Shown here piece by piece: positions 1-45,742 of a DNA stretch of 64,000 bases (within the stretch, counting starts at the first letter, position 1; each line of letters begins with the position of its first letter). The DNA is taken from the NCBI GenBank assembly GCA_020002185.1, contig CM034531.1:71426049-71490048 (forward strand), written 5' to 3'. The notes beneath the pieces were generated by a model. It was not told where the DNA came from. It was given only the letters and a program-made list of their open reading frames with translations, and did no database searches. The position numbers and the translations under genes are program-made. The DNA comes from Paraescarpia echinospica (Eukaryota; Annelida; Polychaeta; Sabellida; Siboglinidae).

Positions 1-29
1 CAAATGGTTTTAATTAATTATTTTCAAAT

Positions 30-1490
30 ATAGGTCCTGCATTAGCCAAAAAGATTCCGGAATGCACCACTAATTTTAAACATTTCAAGAATGAAAAGAT
101 AGAGGAGTCATTTTCCTTAACCCGGTTACTGATGATGAGATACATAAACAATGATAAAAGCAAAAAAATCAAAAGATCTTGATGACATTGACATGTGCCT
201 AATTAAGAATGTAATACCATAATATTCTAAAACCTTTAAAACACATATTCAACAATTCGTTTTAAAAAGGAGTTTTTCCAGGTAGGCCCTAATATGAAAA
301 TTGCTCGTGTTATCCCAAAATTCAAGAATGGCGATGCGCAAATAGTTCTCAAACTACATGCCGGTATCAATATTACCTCAGTTCTCAAAAATACTTTAGT
401 AGATTAATGCTTTTTTTAATGTTAAAAAAATACTGTACAATGGCTAATATGGATTTAGAAAAACCACTCAACAGCAATGGCAATATTAGAACTGGTGAAG
501 GAAATGGACAATTCACAGTCTTCAATAGCAATTTTTTTAGACTTAAAAAAGGCATTCAATACTGTTGACCACAGCATTCTGTTCCATAAATTAAAAAAAT
601 GATGGCATTAGAGGTGTAGCATATAGTTGGTTACACAGCTACCTGAACAACAGACAACAGTACGTATCTATAAATGACATACATTGAACTTGCTGAAACA
701 TAACATGTGGTGTACCGCAAGGTTCTATACTGGGACCAATTTTATTTATACTATATATTAACGACATGTGTAAAGTATCACCTGTGATGAAATGTATAAT
801 ATTTGCTGATGACACAAAGTTCTTGTTCAGAGGTGATGATGTATCAGAAATGTGCAAAATGGTATCTTTAGAATTGGATACATTAAGTACATGGTTTAAT
901 GCAAATAAACTATCTTTAAATGTTTCAAAAACAAGCTTTCTGGTAATAAGTCGGAAAAACAGTACCAATAATTTTACAGTTAGCATAAATGATATGAACT
1001 GATATTGAAAGTATATATACTACAACATTTATTGGTGTTCACATTGACTACCAGTTAGATTGGAATAACCATATCAAGAAGATAAAAAATAAAAAAAGTC
1101 CTAGAATGTGGCCATCATAAATAGAGTTAAGCACCTGTTAAATAGTCGGGCATTATACACTGCACTCTTATCGTGCCGTATTTTAACTACTGTTGTGATG
1201 TGTGGGAAAATACGTATAAAAACAAAATATCGCTCTATATGTTACATAAAAAAACAATACGAATATGTAAACACGAAGGGTACTTGTCACACACAAGACC
1301 AATCAATGTTCTATTATTTAAAAACTCTGTGTGTGTATGAATATGATTGACTTCAACAACACGGTGTTTATGTTTAAGGTTTACAACAATTTGCTTCCAG
1401 ATCATCTGTTGAATTACTTTAAGAGAGTACGTGATAGTCACAATCATAATACACGTAATAAAAAATATAATTTCTAAATAAAATATAGTA
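30..1490 (+). pseudogene. Decayed non-LTR retrotransposon (CR1/jockey-like) reverse transcriptase, 5'-truncated
   Basis: Reading across frames gives the landmarks of a LINE reverse transcriptase in order. A 'LDLKKAFNTVDH' block lies near 535-575, 'GVPQGSILGPILFILYIND' near 710-765, and the catalytic 'FADDT' near 800-815, followed by the W-x-N-x-LSLN-x-KT block of the palm and thumb. The frame breaks several times, for example around 600 and 690, so it is not functional. No endonuclease domain precedes it, which is the usual 5' truncation of LINEs. A short AATTC-rich tail at about 1,650-1,670 could mark the 3' end. It could be the missing 3' half of the family seen at 42.7-44.9 kb, but the two do not overlap enough to compare. 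Confidence 0.8.
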
Positions 1491-1674
1491 GAACGACACA
1501 TAAAGCAGCGTGTTGTGATGTAAAGGTTGCATCACTGTAATTCTAGTCAATTGTGTTTGTATAATATGTGAAAATAGATTAGAAATTAGTAAGGTTCAAT
1601 TTGATGTGTTATGTATGAGTTCACATTGTATATATGTTTGTTGTTGAATAATATCCAATTCAATTCAATGCGTA

Positions 1675-1985
1675 GGCTGTAGGTGTTCGGACTTGACGGT
1701 TTGTTTTCCGTTAATGTTGCAAAGTGCGCGTAGTTTGTGTTTTGCAGTTGTGTCTCCCAGAGTCCCAGTGCAGCAATGCGATTGAGGAAGCGGAAACGAA
1801 CTGGAAAATCTAATTGTTGAGACTGATGATCTTGTCCCTAGAATTGAACATTAGGCAGATTGAGGTGCGCCGTGATGTAAAAAAACATTAGTATATCCAT
1901 GTGGAGTCAGCAAATTTAAATACTTCTGTGCCCTTTTGCTCAGCTATAATCCCATGCGGTGCACCTCGACTCAGCTATATATAGC
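1675..1985. other. Intergenic, nothing recognised
   Basis: This stretch is A+T-rich with no coherent reading frame, no terminal repeats and no RNA gene that I could see. It lies between the LINE tail and an interspersed repeat. Confidence 0.5.
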
Positions 1986-2110
1986 GCTTGATATTTAAAC
2001 AGATTTAACAATATTGAAAAAGATTGCCACCCAGATAATTAACTTTAGATGGCAGGTGGACAAAGAACTATTTTGTCTTATCGAGAGTCCAACCCGTTTT
2101 ATCTACGTGT
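1985..2110 (+). repeat. Interspersed repeat, inverted mate of 5,225-5,345
   Basis: The segment containing GATTGCCACCCAG, GGCAGGTGGACAA and TATCGAGAGTCCAACCC recurs as its reverse complement near 5.2-5.35 kb. Most positions match over roughly 100 bp. Family unknown; a short DNA transposon or SINE is possible. Confidence 0.65.
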
Positions 2111-2299
2111 ATTAATCTGAGGTACATGTCGATATTGCGCAGTAATATCGGCCAGAAGGTGTTGAAACTGCCGGTGGTTTAGGCCACGAGCGCGAACGTA
2201 GTGCATGGTATTCACTATGACGCCCATTACGTTCTACATTTTAAGTCACTTGCCATATTAACTTTCTTGAGGGATGATGTCAGTTGCAGTATGTTAAAT

Positions 2300-2419
2300 G
2301 CATCTACTGTTATCATCAAGCGGGCCGCTTCGTGGACAATACCACTGTTAGTCCGCGGGTCGCATGAAGTAGCTCCTCGAGCCGCATTGGGGCCGCGGGC
2401 CGCAAGTTGCCGACCCCTG
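2300..2419. mobile_element. hAT-type transposon terminus (GC-rich arm)
   Basis: A GC-rich arm ends in GCAAGTTGCCGACCCCTG. Its reverse complement starts CAGGGGTCGGCAACTTGC, which fits the terminal inverted repeats of many animal hAT elements. The following eight bases, gactaggg, would be the target duplication. I found no matching left terminus, so this is probably a solo or truncated end. Confidence 0.45.
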
Positions 2420-2429
2420 GACTAGGGAA

Positions 2430-3157
2430 AGCAAAGCCAATCACATTCACTATTGGGGTAAGACGACATTAAGGATTCGTCCGCCATTACCCTCCGAGAG
2501 AGTTCCCAATAGAAATGGCATTATGCAGGTTGTGTGAATTTCTGAGAGTACTTGTATAGTGTTGATTGAGTAGAAATTATGTTTTTCTGCAGCGTGGTAC
2601 CAGAGCTGTCAAATTATGACAGTTGTCAAATTGTGCTTTTCTGCGTATAGACACAGGTGTCATTTGGCTGTATGATGTCATTAGGGCAAATCACTGTCTG
2701 GTTCTAGCAGAAATGAAGGGGTGTCAGGTTTGAAAGTGGTTTATGGAAAATTGAGGTATGAGAATTTTACGAATTTTGCACAGCATGTGTATGAACAGAG
2801 GGTAAATATGGTGTAGAAATTTAAAGAAAACTGTTGGGTAAAATTTACAGGAAATGTAGGAAACGTTATAATGGCCGCCTATGGGGAAATCTAATGTGGT
2901 CTCGCCCCTATTACCGTATGAAGAGTCTTTCATTATTTATAATGATATTCTACCATTCAAGTCTATTCTGCTAACAAGTAATATTTTACTATTTTGCATA
3001 GTCGTCTGCCAAGATGGGATACGTGTTTATTATACACACTGTATTAAAATTGTGCAGTTAATGTTATATAAAAGCTTTGACTGCTTTTACTGCGAGTGAA
3101 TTATACACATTGGCGCGTAGTTTACGGGGCGCCTCTAGGGCAGGATTCGGGAATACA
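2430..3157. other. Intergenic, nothing recognised
   Basis: There is no conserved reading frame or repeat structure here. Short open frames on both strands have no recognisable protein content. Confidence 0.4.
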
Positions 3158-3395
3158 GTGTGTTTGTGTGTGTGTGTGCGCGTGCGTGCGTGCGTACGTA
3201 CGTACGTGTGCATGTGCTTGTGGTGTACGTGTGACGTGCGTGTGTGTGTGCGTGGTGTGTGCGTGTGTGTGCGGCGTGTGGGGTGTGTGTGTGTATGCGT
3301 GTGAGTGTGTGTGGCGGGGTGTGTGTGTGTCTGTGCGTGCGTGTGTGTGCATGTGTGTATTTGTGTGTATATGCGTGCGTGTGTGCTCCTGTGCG
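3158..3395 (+). repeat. GT-rich microsatellite
   Basis: About 240 bases of interrupted (GT)n/(GTGC)n. The open frames across it in several registers (Cys/Val- or His/Thr-rich) follow from the dinucleotide repeat and are not genes. Confidence 0.9.
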
Positions 3396-4174
3396 CGCTC
3401 ACTAGAGAAACGGTGGCGCGATCTCACGGAGGCTGGCTAATCGAAGGTAGCAAACAAAATACTCGGAAGAGGGCACTGGTAGTCACATCAATGAGAGCGC
3501 ATGCTCGTTAATGGCGCACAGGAAGTGAAGGGAAACGCGGGGTTTGCGTTAATATTGTTTGATTTTTACACGTATGTATACAACCACAGATTACCCTTGT
3601 TTCTCGAGACAATTGAGATTTAAGATTGCACAATTCAGTCATAAAATCACATTGTAATATGCTGTGACTGTGCAGGTCTATGCACATTTTCTTCAAAAGT
3701 TCAGTGATTCAGTGTATCACTTCGTAAACGGTGAAGTTCGTTCGTTTTGCTGGCCGGGACGAGTCCTGTCACTCGCTGTCAGTCACACTCACAATGTCAT
3801 TGTTTCATACACTGGCAGTGGTTGCATGTTAGTCGTCGTCCGGGAGATATCCTGGAGCGCTCCGGAAGCGCCAGAGAGGGTGCCGGCACTTGTAGAATCC
3901 GGAGAATCCGGAGAATCCGGACCCACCTCGATTTCGTCGTTATATTTACTGTATAACTATAAGTGTATTTTTGCATTGTGATACCTCTGCTCTGGCTCTG
4001 CTCAGCCTCAGGCCCACACACTGGCACAGTGCATTAACTTAATTGATTACTGCCACTTGTCTAGTATCCGGGCCCATCGCGATTTTGCCAGTATTACTAT
4101 ATCTACCTAAATTTTATGTCAGCAATCGTTATATATCATCCCAGGCATGTCTGCACAGTAAAAATGTGATGTCT

Positions 4175-4345
4175 TAGTGCACTTTTGAGGTTTAAAAGAT
4201 GGTCCAGTCTGCATCAACAGTCAACACGAGCTGTTTATTACTCATTTCAAGTCCGCCGCGCAGTAAGTAACGCGTGGCCACAGTGGAGCAGACTGGCACA
4301 TACTGGAGCGCTATTTGGGCCTCAAGATGCAATATGTTATATAAG
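4175..4345. mobile_element. Candidate short palindromic MITE
   Basis: A left arm (CACTTTTGAGG...GGTCC, about 4,180-4,206) and a right arm (GGAGCGCTATTTGGGCCTCA, about 4,305-4,325) are roughly inverted relative to each other. Both resemble the arm at 29,705-29,735 (TTTTGAGGCCCAAATAGTGC). The arms have diverged. The element sits just upstream of the first DDX23 coding exon and contains a GTAAGT that could look like a 5' UTR splice donor. Confidence 0.4.
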
Positions 4346-4545
4346 ACAAACATGCCTTCAGGAGATGATCGTGATGTGGATTGATTGAATTAACTATTCT
4401 GTAGCAGAATTTAATATGTTTGAAATAGCAGAATAGTGTTAACAAATTTACTCTGGTTATCTTACTATTTATTATTAATTACGTTGGTTATCTTACTATT
4501 TATTATTAATTACGTTGTTTGTTTTCTGGCAGAATCTACAGCAAA

Positions 4546-37958
<33,413 letters not shown>

Positions 37959-38246
37959 TGTCCAAGGTCAAAGTGTTTTTTGGCATTGCATTGACGAACT
38001 GAAGCAATGACGGAACCTACTTTGTGTAATAGTGTCGGAGATACAAATTTTATTTTGATGTCGTGTTGACAAAACTATGCAACGAGAAGTTTCTCTTGTT
38101 GTCATAGACATCATTTGGAGGGTATACAGTTTTGTTATATTGTCAGCGAAAGTCTGATTATGTCCTAGTGATAAGAAGGATCACACGGAGTAGAGCAGTG
38201 GAGTAGAATCACTTGCAAATGCATGTGTACTGTAACTAAACATAAT

Positions 38247-38252
38247 AATAAA
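38247..38252 (+). terminator. DDX23: Candidate DDX23 polyadenylation signal
   Basis: AATAAA lies about 290 bases after the stop, in an A-rich stretch. It is the first such hexamer that I noticed in the 3' flank. Confidence 0.5.
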
Positions 38253-38259
38253 AACAAAA

Positions 38260-38974
38260 TATCGGACAGTGTATTGAAATTTGTGAATTGTTTGAAAGCA
38301 TGTTGGTGGTGAGTCAAAGAGTTGGCTGTAGGTAAGTGCCACACTGAAGGTAGAACAAAACTAGACTTAAGCTGAATGTACGTAGAATGAGGGATGGCAT
38401 AATCAACTGGTTGGACAACTGCAGACTGACGAGCAACAGTTATTGATTTTCGAATTCCCTTCGATTCTGAAGCTGAGTTACACTTATATGCGTGAACAAC
38501 TATTATATTGCCATACCGTGCACCGTGCGGACATAACATGTTTAGAATCTACAGTGACAAAGCAGAATCGGCGATAATCTACGTTGTAAACTGGTGTACT
38601 AGTCATGGAAGTAGGGATATAAAGCTCACAATAGACATAGAAACAAGTTTGGTAATAAAAAATGGCATAATCAGCATCAACATAATCAGCATCAACATAA
38701 TCAGAAAGGCTAACAAACGGTTGGCCAAATACATTGGTTTATTAAACGTTTAAAGCAGACTAATATTCCCATCAATGTCCACACAATTTAAAGTGTGTAT
38801 CTTCAATGAAATTATTCTACTAAACCGCCTGCATAATATTCTGTAGTTGCGAATTGTTATTTTTTAGTACCACTTGGATGCATAGACTGATTGAAACAAT
38901 TGCCTTTTGTTACCCTTCAAAATGTGCCAGATTAGCGACATTTTATTTATATAACCAAAAGTCTCTGCGCTCTG
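38260..38974. other. Intergenic, nothing recognised
   Basis: Contains a 15-bp CATAATCAGCATCAA repeat (about three copies near 38,660-38,705). No gene. Confidence 0.4.
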
Positions 38975-39415
38975 TGTTAACTGTTCTCACTGGCACACAT
39001 TATAGAGGTCAACATTGCACATGTCATATGGCATGCCAGTTTTACATTTAATGTTCTAGCCAGACCAGGTGTCACTGAGAGGATCGTATTGATCAATGAC
39101 CGACGACACCGACAAAGGATCTCCGCCCCATGACACCAGGATACACCTGCGCCACACGACTGCCTGGGCACTGCCGTGACTGGCTCAGTCTTGTCCATGT
39201 GTCCGTAGCACGGTCATATCGGAGACATGTGCCTCCACACAAATAAACTCGTTTAACGTGATTGCAGCACCGAGGGTGCACACTTCAATCACGCCAGACT
39301 GAGAGCTCCACTAACCTCCTGTCGTATCAAACACTTGTCCTTGTCCTGCGCACTACAACCACCGAAAACGAAGATTTTGTTGCTGCATGTGACAACCATG
39401 GGGGCATACAAAAAA
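38975..39415 (-). pseudogene. Duplicated 3' end of the Kelch-like pseudogene
   Basis: This block aligns with 40,125-40,610. Minus-strand readings include 'YDRATDTWTRLSQ' and material like the last Kelch blades. Both copies share a CACCGAAAACGAAGAT block at the 5' side and a GACCA-GTGTCACTGAGA block at the 3' side. It is heavily frameshifted. The spacer 39,420-40,125 holds nothing recognised. Confidence 0.75.
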
Positions 39416-40155
39416 GTGTTGAGGTTTCCAAAGCGTATGTTTTGATCATTCACAATTCTCTTGCATGTACTGAGGTTTAGTTTAGGGATCTTTTTTTAAT
39501 CATCAAGGGTCATTTTGTGGTAGTTTTGATTGCAGTTTGTTTGAGATTGACAGGACTAGAAGCTGACGCCGAGACAATAGGCTTACGTCTACCTTCGTGC
39601 CTATCACATAAATCTACGAATATTATTTGACAATTCTACACTATGACGATTAGAGCCTATCGTTGGACTTCACTTTCTCTCCGATCGTCTTCATTTTTAA
39701 CGTACACGTGCGTGACGCGGTTGTCTATGCTGTACGTGCGATGAAACTACAGGAATCTTACGCGAGCATGTAATGATGTTTATGTAACGATGCTGTGTGA
39801 TTTCTAAGATTTGTAAATGTTGCAACTACGACTGTCACGTATGAACTACCAAGTCATCCGGTCAGTGGACGGGTGTTTTTGCAAGTATATATTATCAATG
39901 CATTTAAACGGGATGTATCATCGCGTGCAGAGAAGTCTGCATTTTTTGATATGTGGAAATGTACAAGTGTTCGGTCGTCGACAGGGCGGAACAGAACGCG
40001 TGAAGTTGCTTCCTCTCACAGAAGGGTCCAATGAGGAAACCAAGGTTTTATTTACTTCTTTTTATACAATCAAATATCTCCGCAATTTGTGTGATGCACC
40101 TTACATTACAATTGCAGTTCACATACATACCGCGGTGTGTTAACTGTTCGCACAG

Positions 40156-41807
40156 TCACACATGGCAGAGGTTAACATTTAGCATGTTATGGCACACCAG
40201 ATTCACATTTAGTTTAGTTTTCCATTCAGACCAAGTGTCACTGAGAAGATCGTATTGTTCAACGACCGACGACTCTGGCTTGGGACCTCCTCCCGCTCCC
40301 ACCAGGATACACCCGCGCCACGCCACTGCAGGGGCATTGCCGTGTCTTTCGCTTGGTTGGCTCAATCTCGTCCATGTGTCCGTCGCAGGGTCATGTTTGA
40401 GACATGTGCGATCGAAGCGGCCCACTACATAAATAATTCGTTTAATGTGACTGCTGCGCCGTCGCTGCATGAACAAGGCATGTCGGAGTGTATGTTCAAC
40501 TGGCCTCTTGTCGTGTAAAACATTTGCGTGCTACACAAATTCTTGCCCTGCGCATCCCGCCCACCGAAAACGAAGATCTTGTTGCCGTACTTGACAACGA
40601 TTGGGGCCCACACAGCCTACGGCATGGCATGTCAGACATGGGCGACCACTGCCGCCGTTTAAAGCGAGCACTTTGGCGATAACACCCCGCCCTCCCACCA
40701 CATAGGCGCAGTCGCCCACTGAGACACTGCTGTTGTAACCCCGGGCGGAGGTCAGGTTTGGCATCGCCTCCCACTTCTTTGTGTCCAAGTCATAGGGCCA
40801 GCATTGGTCCACTGCGCGTACCTTGCTGCCGCTTGTCAGCAGCAGAGATCTACCCAAATAACACACTGTCGAATACACCGAGCGACCGTGGAATTTCCGT
40901 CAGCAATTCCCAACAGCTCTTCTCTTCGCTATAGACTGGCAGAGGTTGTACATCACAGCTGCATCCATTGAATAGGTCTGCCCGCCAACCACCAGGAGAC
41001 AAGACTTCTTTCGGAAGTTGGTGCGTGACACCGTGCGGCAACAGCTCATCTCGTGTTGGTGCACGGCGGCTGCCTGGAACAACACAACCTCGTGTAGGTA
41101 TTCATGACACTTGGGGGTCAACAAATCACACGTGACCTTCATGTGCTGTGGGTAGTGGCTAGTACAATATGGCAAACGGACGGGCTCAAGGATCGTTTCC
41201 AAGGACAATGTTGTCAATGTCATATCGGACCCAATCCAGCACTGACTCGGAGACAACATCCTCGTCATCAACACAGACGTCATCATCTTTGATGAATTCA
41301 ACAAGTTCGCTAGAAGACAACTCCTTGAACTGGTGGGTAAATGGAATAGTTTTGAATTCGGCCAGCAGAAGTTGCTTGGCTTCCCTCTGCACCTTACGTA
41401 GTCGGTAAAACGCGGAAAGTCTGTAGAATTCGACACAGTAGGTCAAGTCGAGTTGTGCCACCGTGGAATCTTCATAGCCGTATGTTAAGCCATTCAACTG
41501 GAAGATATCGCATGCCTTGACCAAACTCTCCGCGTTGTCAGCGGTCAGCTCAATCTCACTGGTGTACATATAGTCGACGATGCTGGTCAGTATATCTGGT
41601 TCCAGTGTTGGCTGGACTGTATCCGACGTGCATGCTTCAAGACCACTCTTGAACACTGCCTTGAAGTAATCACTTGCAGCAGCCAGAACGATGCGATGAC
41701 ACCGGATTTGGACACCACCCGACTGTAACGTCACGTGTATTCCTCGTTCTGACGCAGTTTGTGCACATTCTCATCAACAAACTTGTCGACCTTCCTGGTA
41801 GCTGGTG
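40156..41807 (-). pseudogene. Kelch-like (BTB-BACK-Kelch) protein pseudogene
   Basis: On the minus strand an acceptor (CTTTTTGTAG) opens an exon at 41,807. It starts with the usual helix before a BTB domain, then TLQSGGVQIRCHRIVLAAAS (BTB), a BACK domain with FYRLRKVQREAKQL, the RLPYC/H-M-S-R segment before the propeller, and several Kelch blades (VVGG, W-x2-L-x4-P, YDLDTKKWEAMPN, VFGGRDAQG, HDPATDTWTRLS). Frames change at about 41,735 (single-base shift inside the first BTB strand), 41,190, 40,950, 40,860, 40,700 and 40,440. Such proteins are Cullin-3 substrate adaptors; this copy cannot make one. Relicts of introns are absent inside the propeller, which could mean a retrocopy or a single-exon parent. 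Confidence 0.8.
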
Positions 41808-42659
41808 CTACAAAAAGCAGATGTAATAAATCATTCACATTAATATACACACAACGCAATGTAAACATAAGAGGAATGGGAATTATAGATGTTCTGCACG
41901 CACCGACCGACTCACCGATCGACAAAAACACGAATGTGCCTCTATTTATTTTTTGAATGACGAGAGATTTAGCGTACCCACAGACCTTTTTGAATGGGCC
42001 CACGTGTCTGTGCCCCTAGACCTTTTGAAATATGACACCGTTTCAAGTTACAATAATGCTGAATTTACGGCGGCGACATTTTTTCTACAGCACCCCCTCT
42101 CCCGTCTTCCGATGTTACCAGTCGAGCCAAAACAGCGGAGAACCTGAAGTTACAGGGCGAATTTTTCTTCCTTTGGTTTGGCCGCCAAGCTCAATTGTCT
42201 GCATGACGCAGAAGACGTGGCGATTGCATTGCTCTGTAAAAATAGTGCAATTATACAAGTTTTAACCAATATACAGCTCTACATTTTCACACACAACTCC
42301 ACGAAAGCACCAAGATTCTATCGGACTTCGTGATTTTAGTAAGCGGAAGTGACGTTTTATGATTTAATAAGTTTTAATATCAGGGTGCATCTGTGTGAAA
42401 CAAGTTGTGATTCAGCCATGCGTGAACTCAATAGTCAGGTCGTTACACGTACGTCATGCATGACCGGAGATGTCAATGCCAATTGACATGTGGACTTAAT
42501 TGCATCTTCGTTGCCCAGGACAAATTGACACAACCTGTGCGCGGTCAAGCGTAAACATTACAATCGTTAAAATTCACTTGTATGCTGGACGCAAAATCTG
42601 ATAAAAGATTGTTGCTGTCGCCAACACCAACGTCCGTGTCCGTGTGCCGCTAGCAATAA
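41808..42659. other. Intergenic or pseudogene upstream, nothing recognised
   Basis: No other BTB-side exon is evident. Short open frames have no family resemblance. Confidence 0.4.
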
Positions 42660-44890
42660 ATACTGCCGTATTAGTGTGTATATACAACTGGCAGCAGCGG
42701 TCAGAAGTCGCCAATCAAAACGGTCACGCTCGAATCGCTCGCCTATAATGGGTATCTCTACAGAAACATGGAGAGTCTGTATTGGCTCTTTCCATGCATT
42801 ACAACAAATGGCTGCGCTGGCAGAGCCTTTCGAAGGCGAACCATGCGAAATCGATCGTCGGGTGGATGGGGCCATGCGACCCCCCTCACCGCCCTGCTTC
42901 ACGTCGGCCTGATGCTGTCTTTGCTGTTGCTCGTGGGGGGCATTGAGCCAAGCCCGTGTCCAGTCACCCCAGCAACAAACACCGCCACACCGACGAAAGA
43001 CGCCACTGGGGTCATTTGGGGTGAAACAGCAATCCCAAACCCACGCCTAGAGCAAACACCCCACACATCCTACCTGAACTATAGGATATTAAAAGTAGGA
43101 GACATTCAGCTAAACCCGGGACCCACAGAGAATGGTTGCCATGTTTGCAGCATTGTAGACTCACAACATGGTCTACAATGTAACACTTGTGATGTTTGGT
43201 TGCATCCCGTCTGTGTTAATGTTAACCAACAGGAACTTTGTGTATTTGAAACGTATGATATCCCCTTTATGTGTCCAAGGGTGGATGGGAGGAAAATGAC
43301 AACAATGACATAAATATCATTGAATGTGATGTATTTAGTGGCGACGATAGATTCTCAAATATTGACGTGGGTGGCAATATGCAAACAATACTAAACCCTC
43401 CCACTGTCACTGGTCTATCTTTTGCTCATATTAATGTAAATTGATGTCGAGGGACGGATAGATGAAATGAGACATCTTTTTCAACGAAAGCCTTTCGACA
43501 TTATTGGCATTATTGAAACAAAACTGACAAATATTCCCCCTAGCAAATGTGACATTGATGAATATGAATTATTCCGAGCTTATAGGAAGAAAGTGGGTGA
43601 AAAGCCAGGAGGAGGCTGTGCTCTTTATATTAGAGACAACGTAACTTTGAAGAAAAAACAGATTTGATACCACAAGATCTGGACGGCATTTGTGGAATAG
43701 TCACATTCAAAAACAAACATAAAATTATCATTGCAAGCATACACAGATCTCCAAATGAAAAGATTAACTGGTTTGCTAAAATGGATCAGCTACTAAATAT
43801 CTTTAGTTATACCAAAATTAAGCTGGAGTTCATCATGAGCAATGGTGATCTTAACTGCGATTTATTAAAACAACCATTAGACAATCACACTAAGCACTTT
43901 GTGCACACATCTATGTTGCATCAGTTAATTCAGCTTGTTAACAAACCCACCAGAGTAACATCCACATACCTTGATTGATGTGATTATGACTACTGAGCCT
44001 GATAAGATAGTGAAGCACGGGGTCATATCTGGTGGAATTGCAGACCACTATATTGTCTACTGTGTCACCTCTTATAAGTCCCACGCACCTACACAGACCA
44101 CGATCTTGTCTACTGTGTAACCTCTTATAAGTCCCATGCACCTACACAGACTCATAGAACAGTGGAAATTAGAAATCTCAAAAGCTTTGATAAAAGCGAC
44201 TTTTGTAATGTATTAGACATGGGTGACTGGAGTTCTGTTGAGCAGTTTGAGGACGTGGATGAGGCTTACAATATATTTAAGGCTCTCTTTACACATGTAT
44301 GTACAAACACTGCCCATTTGTTACTAGACGAGTCAGGAAATAATTTCTTCCGTGGTTAACTGAGAAAATTAAAGATAATATAAAAATGAAACATTATTTA
44401 AAAAAAGCACATTCTAAAGGATTATACATATTTTGGCAAATGTATAAGCACTTCAGGAATGTCGTTTCTAATTCTCCCAAGACTGCAAAGCGGGATTACA
44501 CTGGTTTAATCCTTGAAAATAAGAAGAAACCAAAATTAATGTGGAAATGCCTAAAAAGAACTCCTGCCAGGAAAATCCAAGTCCAGCCCCAAAGGTGTAT
44601 TTATTGAAGGTCAAATAATTACTGATCCCAAATGTAAGGCCAATGCATTCAACAAGTATTTTACATCCATTGGTCAAGAATTGACAAGTAGGCTTTCACC
44701 AGCTGCTTCATTCACTCCACCTAAATCACATGAAATACCTGCTTTTACTGTCACACCTGATTTTATTAAACAACAACTAAGGAATATGCCCGAAAATAAA
44801 TATGTTGGTCTGGACAGACTGCCTGGCAGACTACTACGCGTAGCAGCACCAGTCATATCACAACCACTCGCATTCATTCTAGTCATTGTC
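42660..44890 (+). pseudogene. CR1-like LINE, 5' half: 2A-like motifs, PHD finger, endonuclease, truncated before the RT
   Basis: The first frame (42,768-43,313) carries two 2A-like ends: LLLLVGGIEPSPCP, which is degenerate, and VGDIQLNPGP near 43,095-43,125. A PHD-type zinc finger follows (CHVC...CNTC...WLHPVC). After frameshifts an APE-type endonuclease is readable: FDIIGIIETKL (43,470-43,510), GGGCALYIR, IIIASIHRSPN, GDLNCDLL, and a later 'GGIADHYIVYC' block. A 53-bp stretch at 44,043-44,150 is tandemly duplicated. The pre-RT region ends at about 44,890 and no polymerase core follows. 2A-like peptides ahead of ORF1 are known for CR1/L2-clade LINEs of marine invertebrates. Confidence 0.82.
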
Positions 44891-45189
44891 ACTATGACTG
44901 TCGTCAATTATATTCTATTATAAATAATACATGCAAACAGTTTTAGTTTAAATAAAAATGAAACCTAATAACGTAGCATTGCTGTTAGAAAAAAACAAAT
45001 GCCAAGCAAAACTGCAAACTGAAATGGATAGACCATTATAGAGAAACATAGTCGATTGATAAAACGTATACAAATGTGTTATGTAGACAATATGTTGTGT
45101 GTTTCGATGTTCACGTTACACTAGTATTGCGTTTTGGAATAACAACAATGTAAGTAGTAATAGAGGTTAAGTAGCGGGGATGGTTTGCG

Positions 45190-45310
45190 CCCCCCGAAGG
45201 AAATCCCATGTTAAGAGATAGGGATTTCCTTCAGACTGCGCATTTTCTACCGCTTATGATTTATGCAAATGAGGTCTTTTTGCGCAGTCTGAAGGAAGTG
45301 TAAATGACCA
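45190..45310. repeat. Hairpin repeat
   Basis: TCCTTCAGACTGCGCA (about 45,229) and its complement TGCGCAGTCTGAAGGA (about 45,281) are separated by about 36 bases, giving a 16-bp stem. Nothing indicates a terminator or RNA gene. A small MITE end is more likely. Confidence 0.6.
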
Positions 45311-45369
45311 ATCACAAGCGAGCTGGGCCTTGTGGGCGTGGCTAGTTATGCAAATGAGCTTGGAAAAGT

Positions 45370-45742
45370 ATTTCCCATGTTAAAGCATAGGGAATTTTAT
45401 CGCAAAGGTATCCGACCACTTTTTTTGGATTTTTATCCCATGTTAAAGCATAGGGAATTTTATCGCAAAGGTATCCGACCACTTTTTTGTTTTTTTATCC
45501 CATGTTAAAGGATAGGGAATTTTCACCATGTTAAAGGATACGAAGGTTCCGATTTACCCCAAATTGTCCTCTAAAAGCTGTCCTACCAATTTTTCCCATG
45601 TAAAAGCATAGGGACTAAAACCCGTACTCGATGACAATGTTATAGCAGAACCTATAGCCTCGTTTTTTCGAACAGAGAGACCATCTTGGAATTTATAGGG
45701 AATTTTCTCCATGTTAAAGGATAGGACATTTTTTACATGTTA
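45370..45742 (+). repeat. Imperfect repeats around CCCATGTTAAAGCATAGGG
   Basis: The block CCATGTTAAAGCATAGGGAA plus TTTTATCGCAAAGGTATCCG recurs at 45,373 and 45,437 (64-bp spacing). Shorter versions recur to 45,740. A related copy at 45,207 carries AAGAGATAGGG. Confidence 0.8.

Noticed and set aside
3064..3511. Overlapping frames on both strands near 3.1-3.5 kb
   Set aside because: GT/CA microsatellite artefacts.
4255..4266. GTAAGT as a 5' UTR exon donor for DDX23
   Set aside because: It lies inside a repeat with a relative at 29.7 kb, so the donor-like motif may be chance. RNA data are needed.
45229..45296. Hairpin as a transcription terminator or structural RNA
   Set aside because: No gene precedes it, and perfect 16-bp arms in a repeat field are more like transposon ends.
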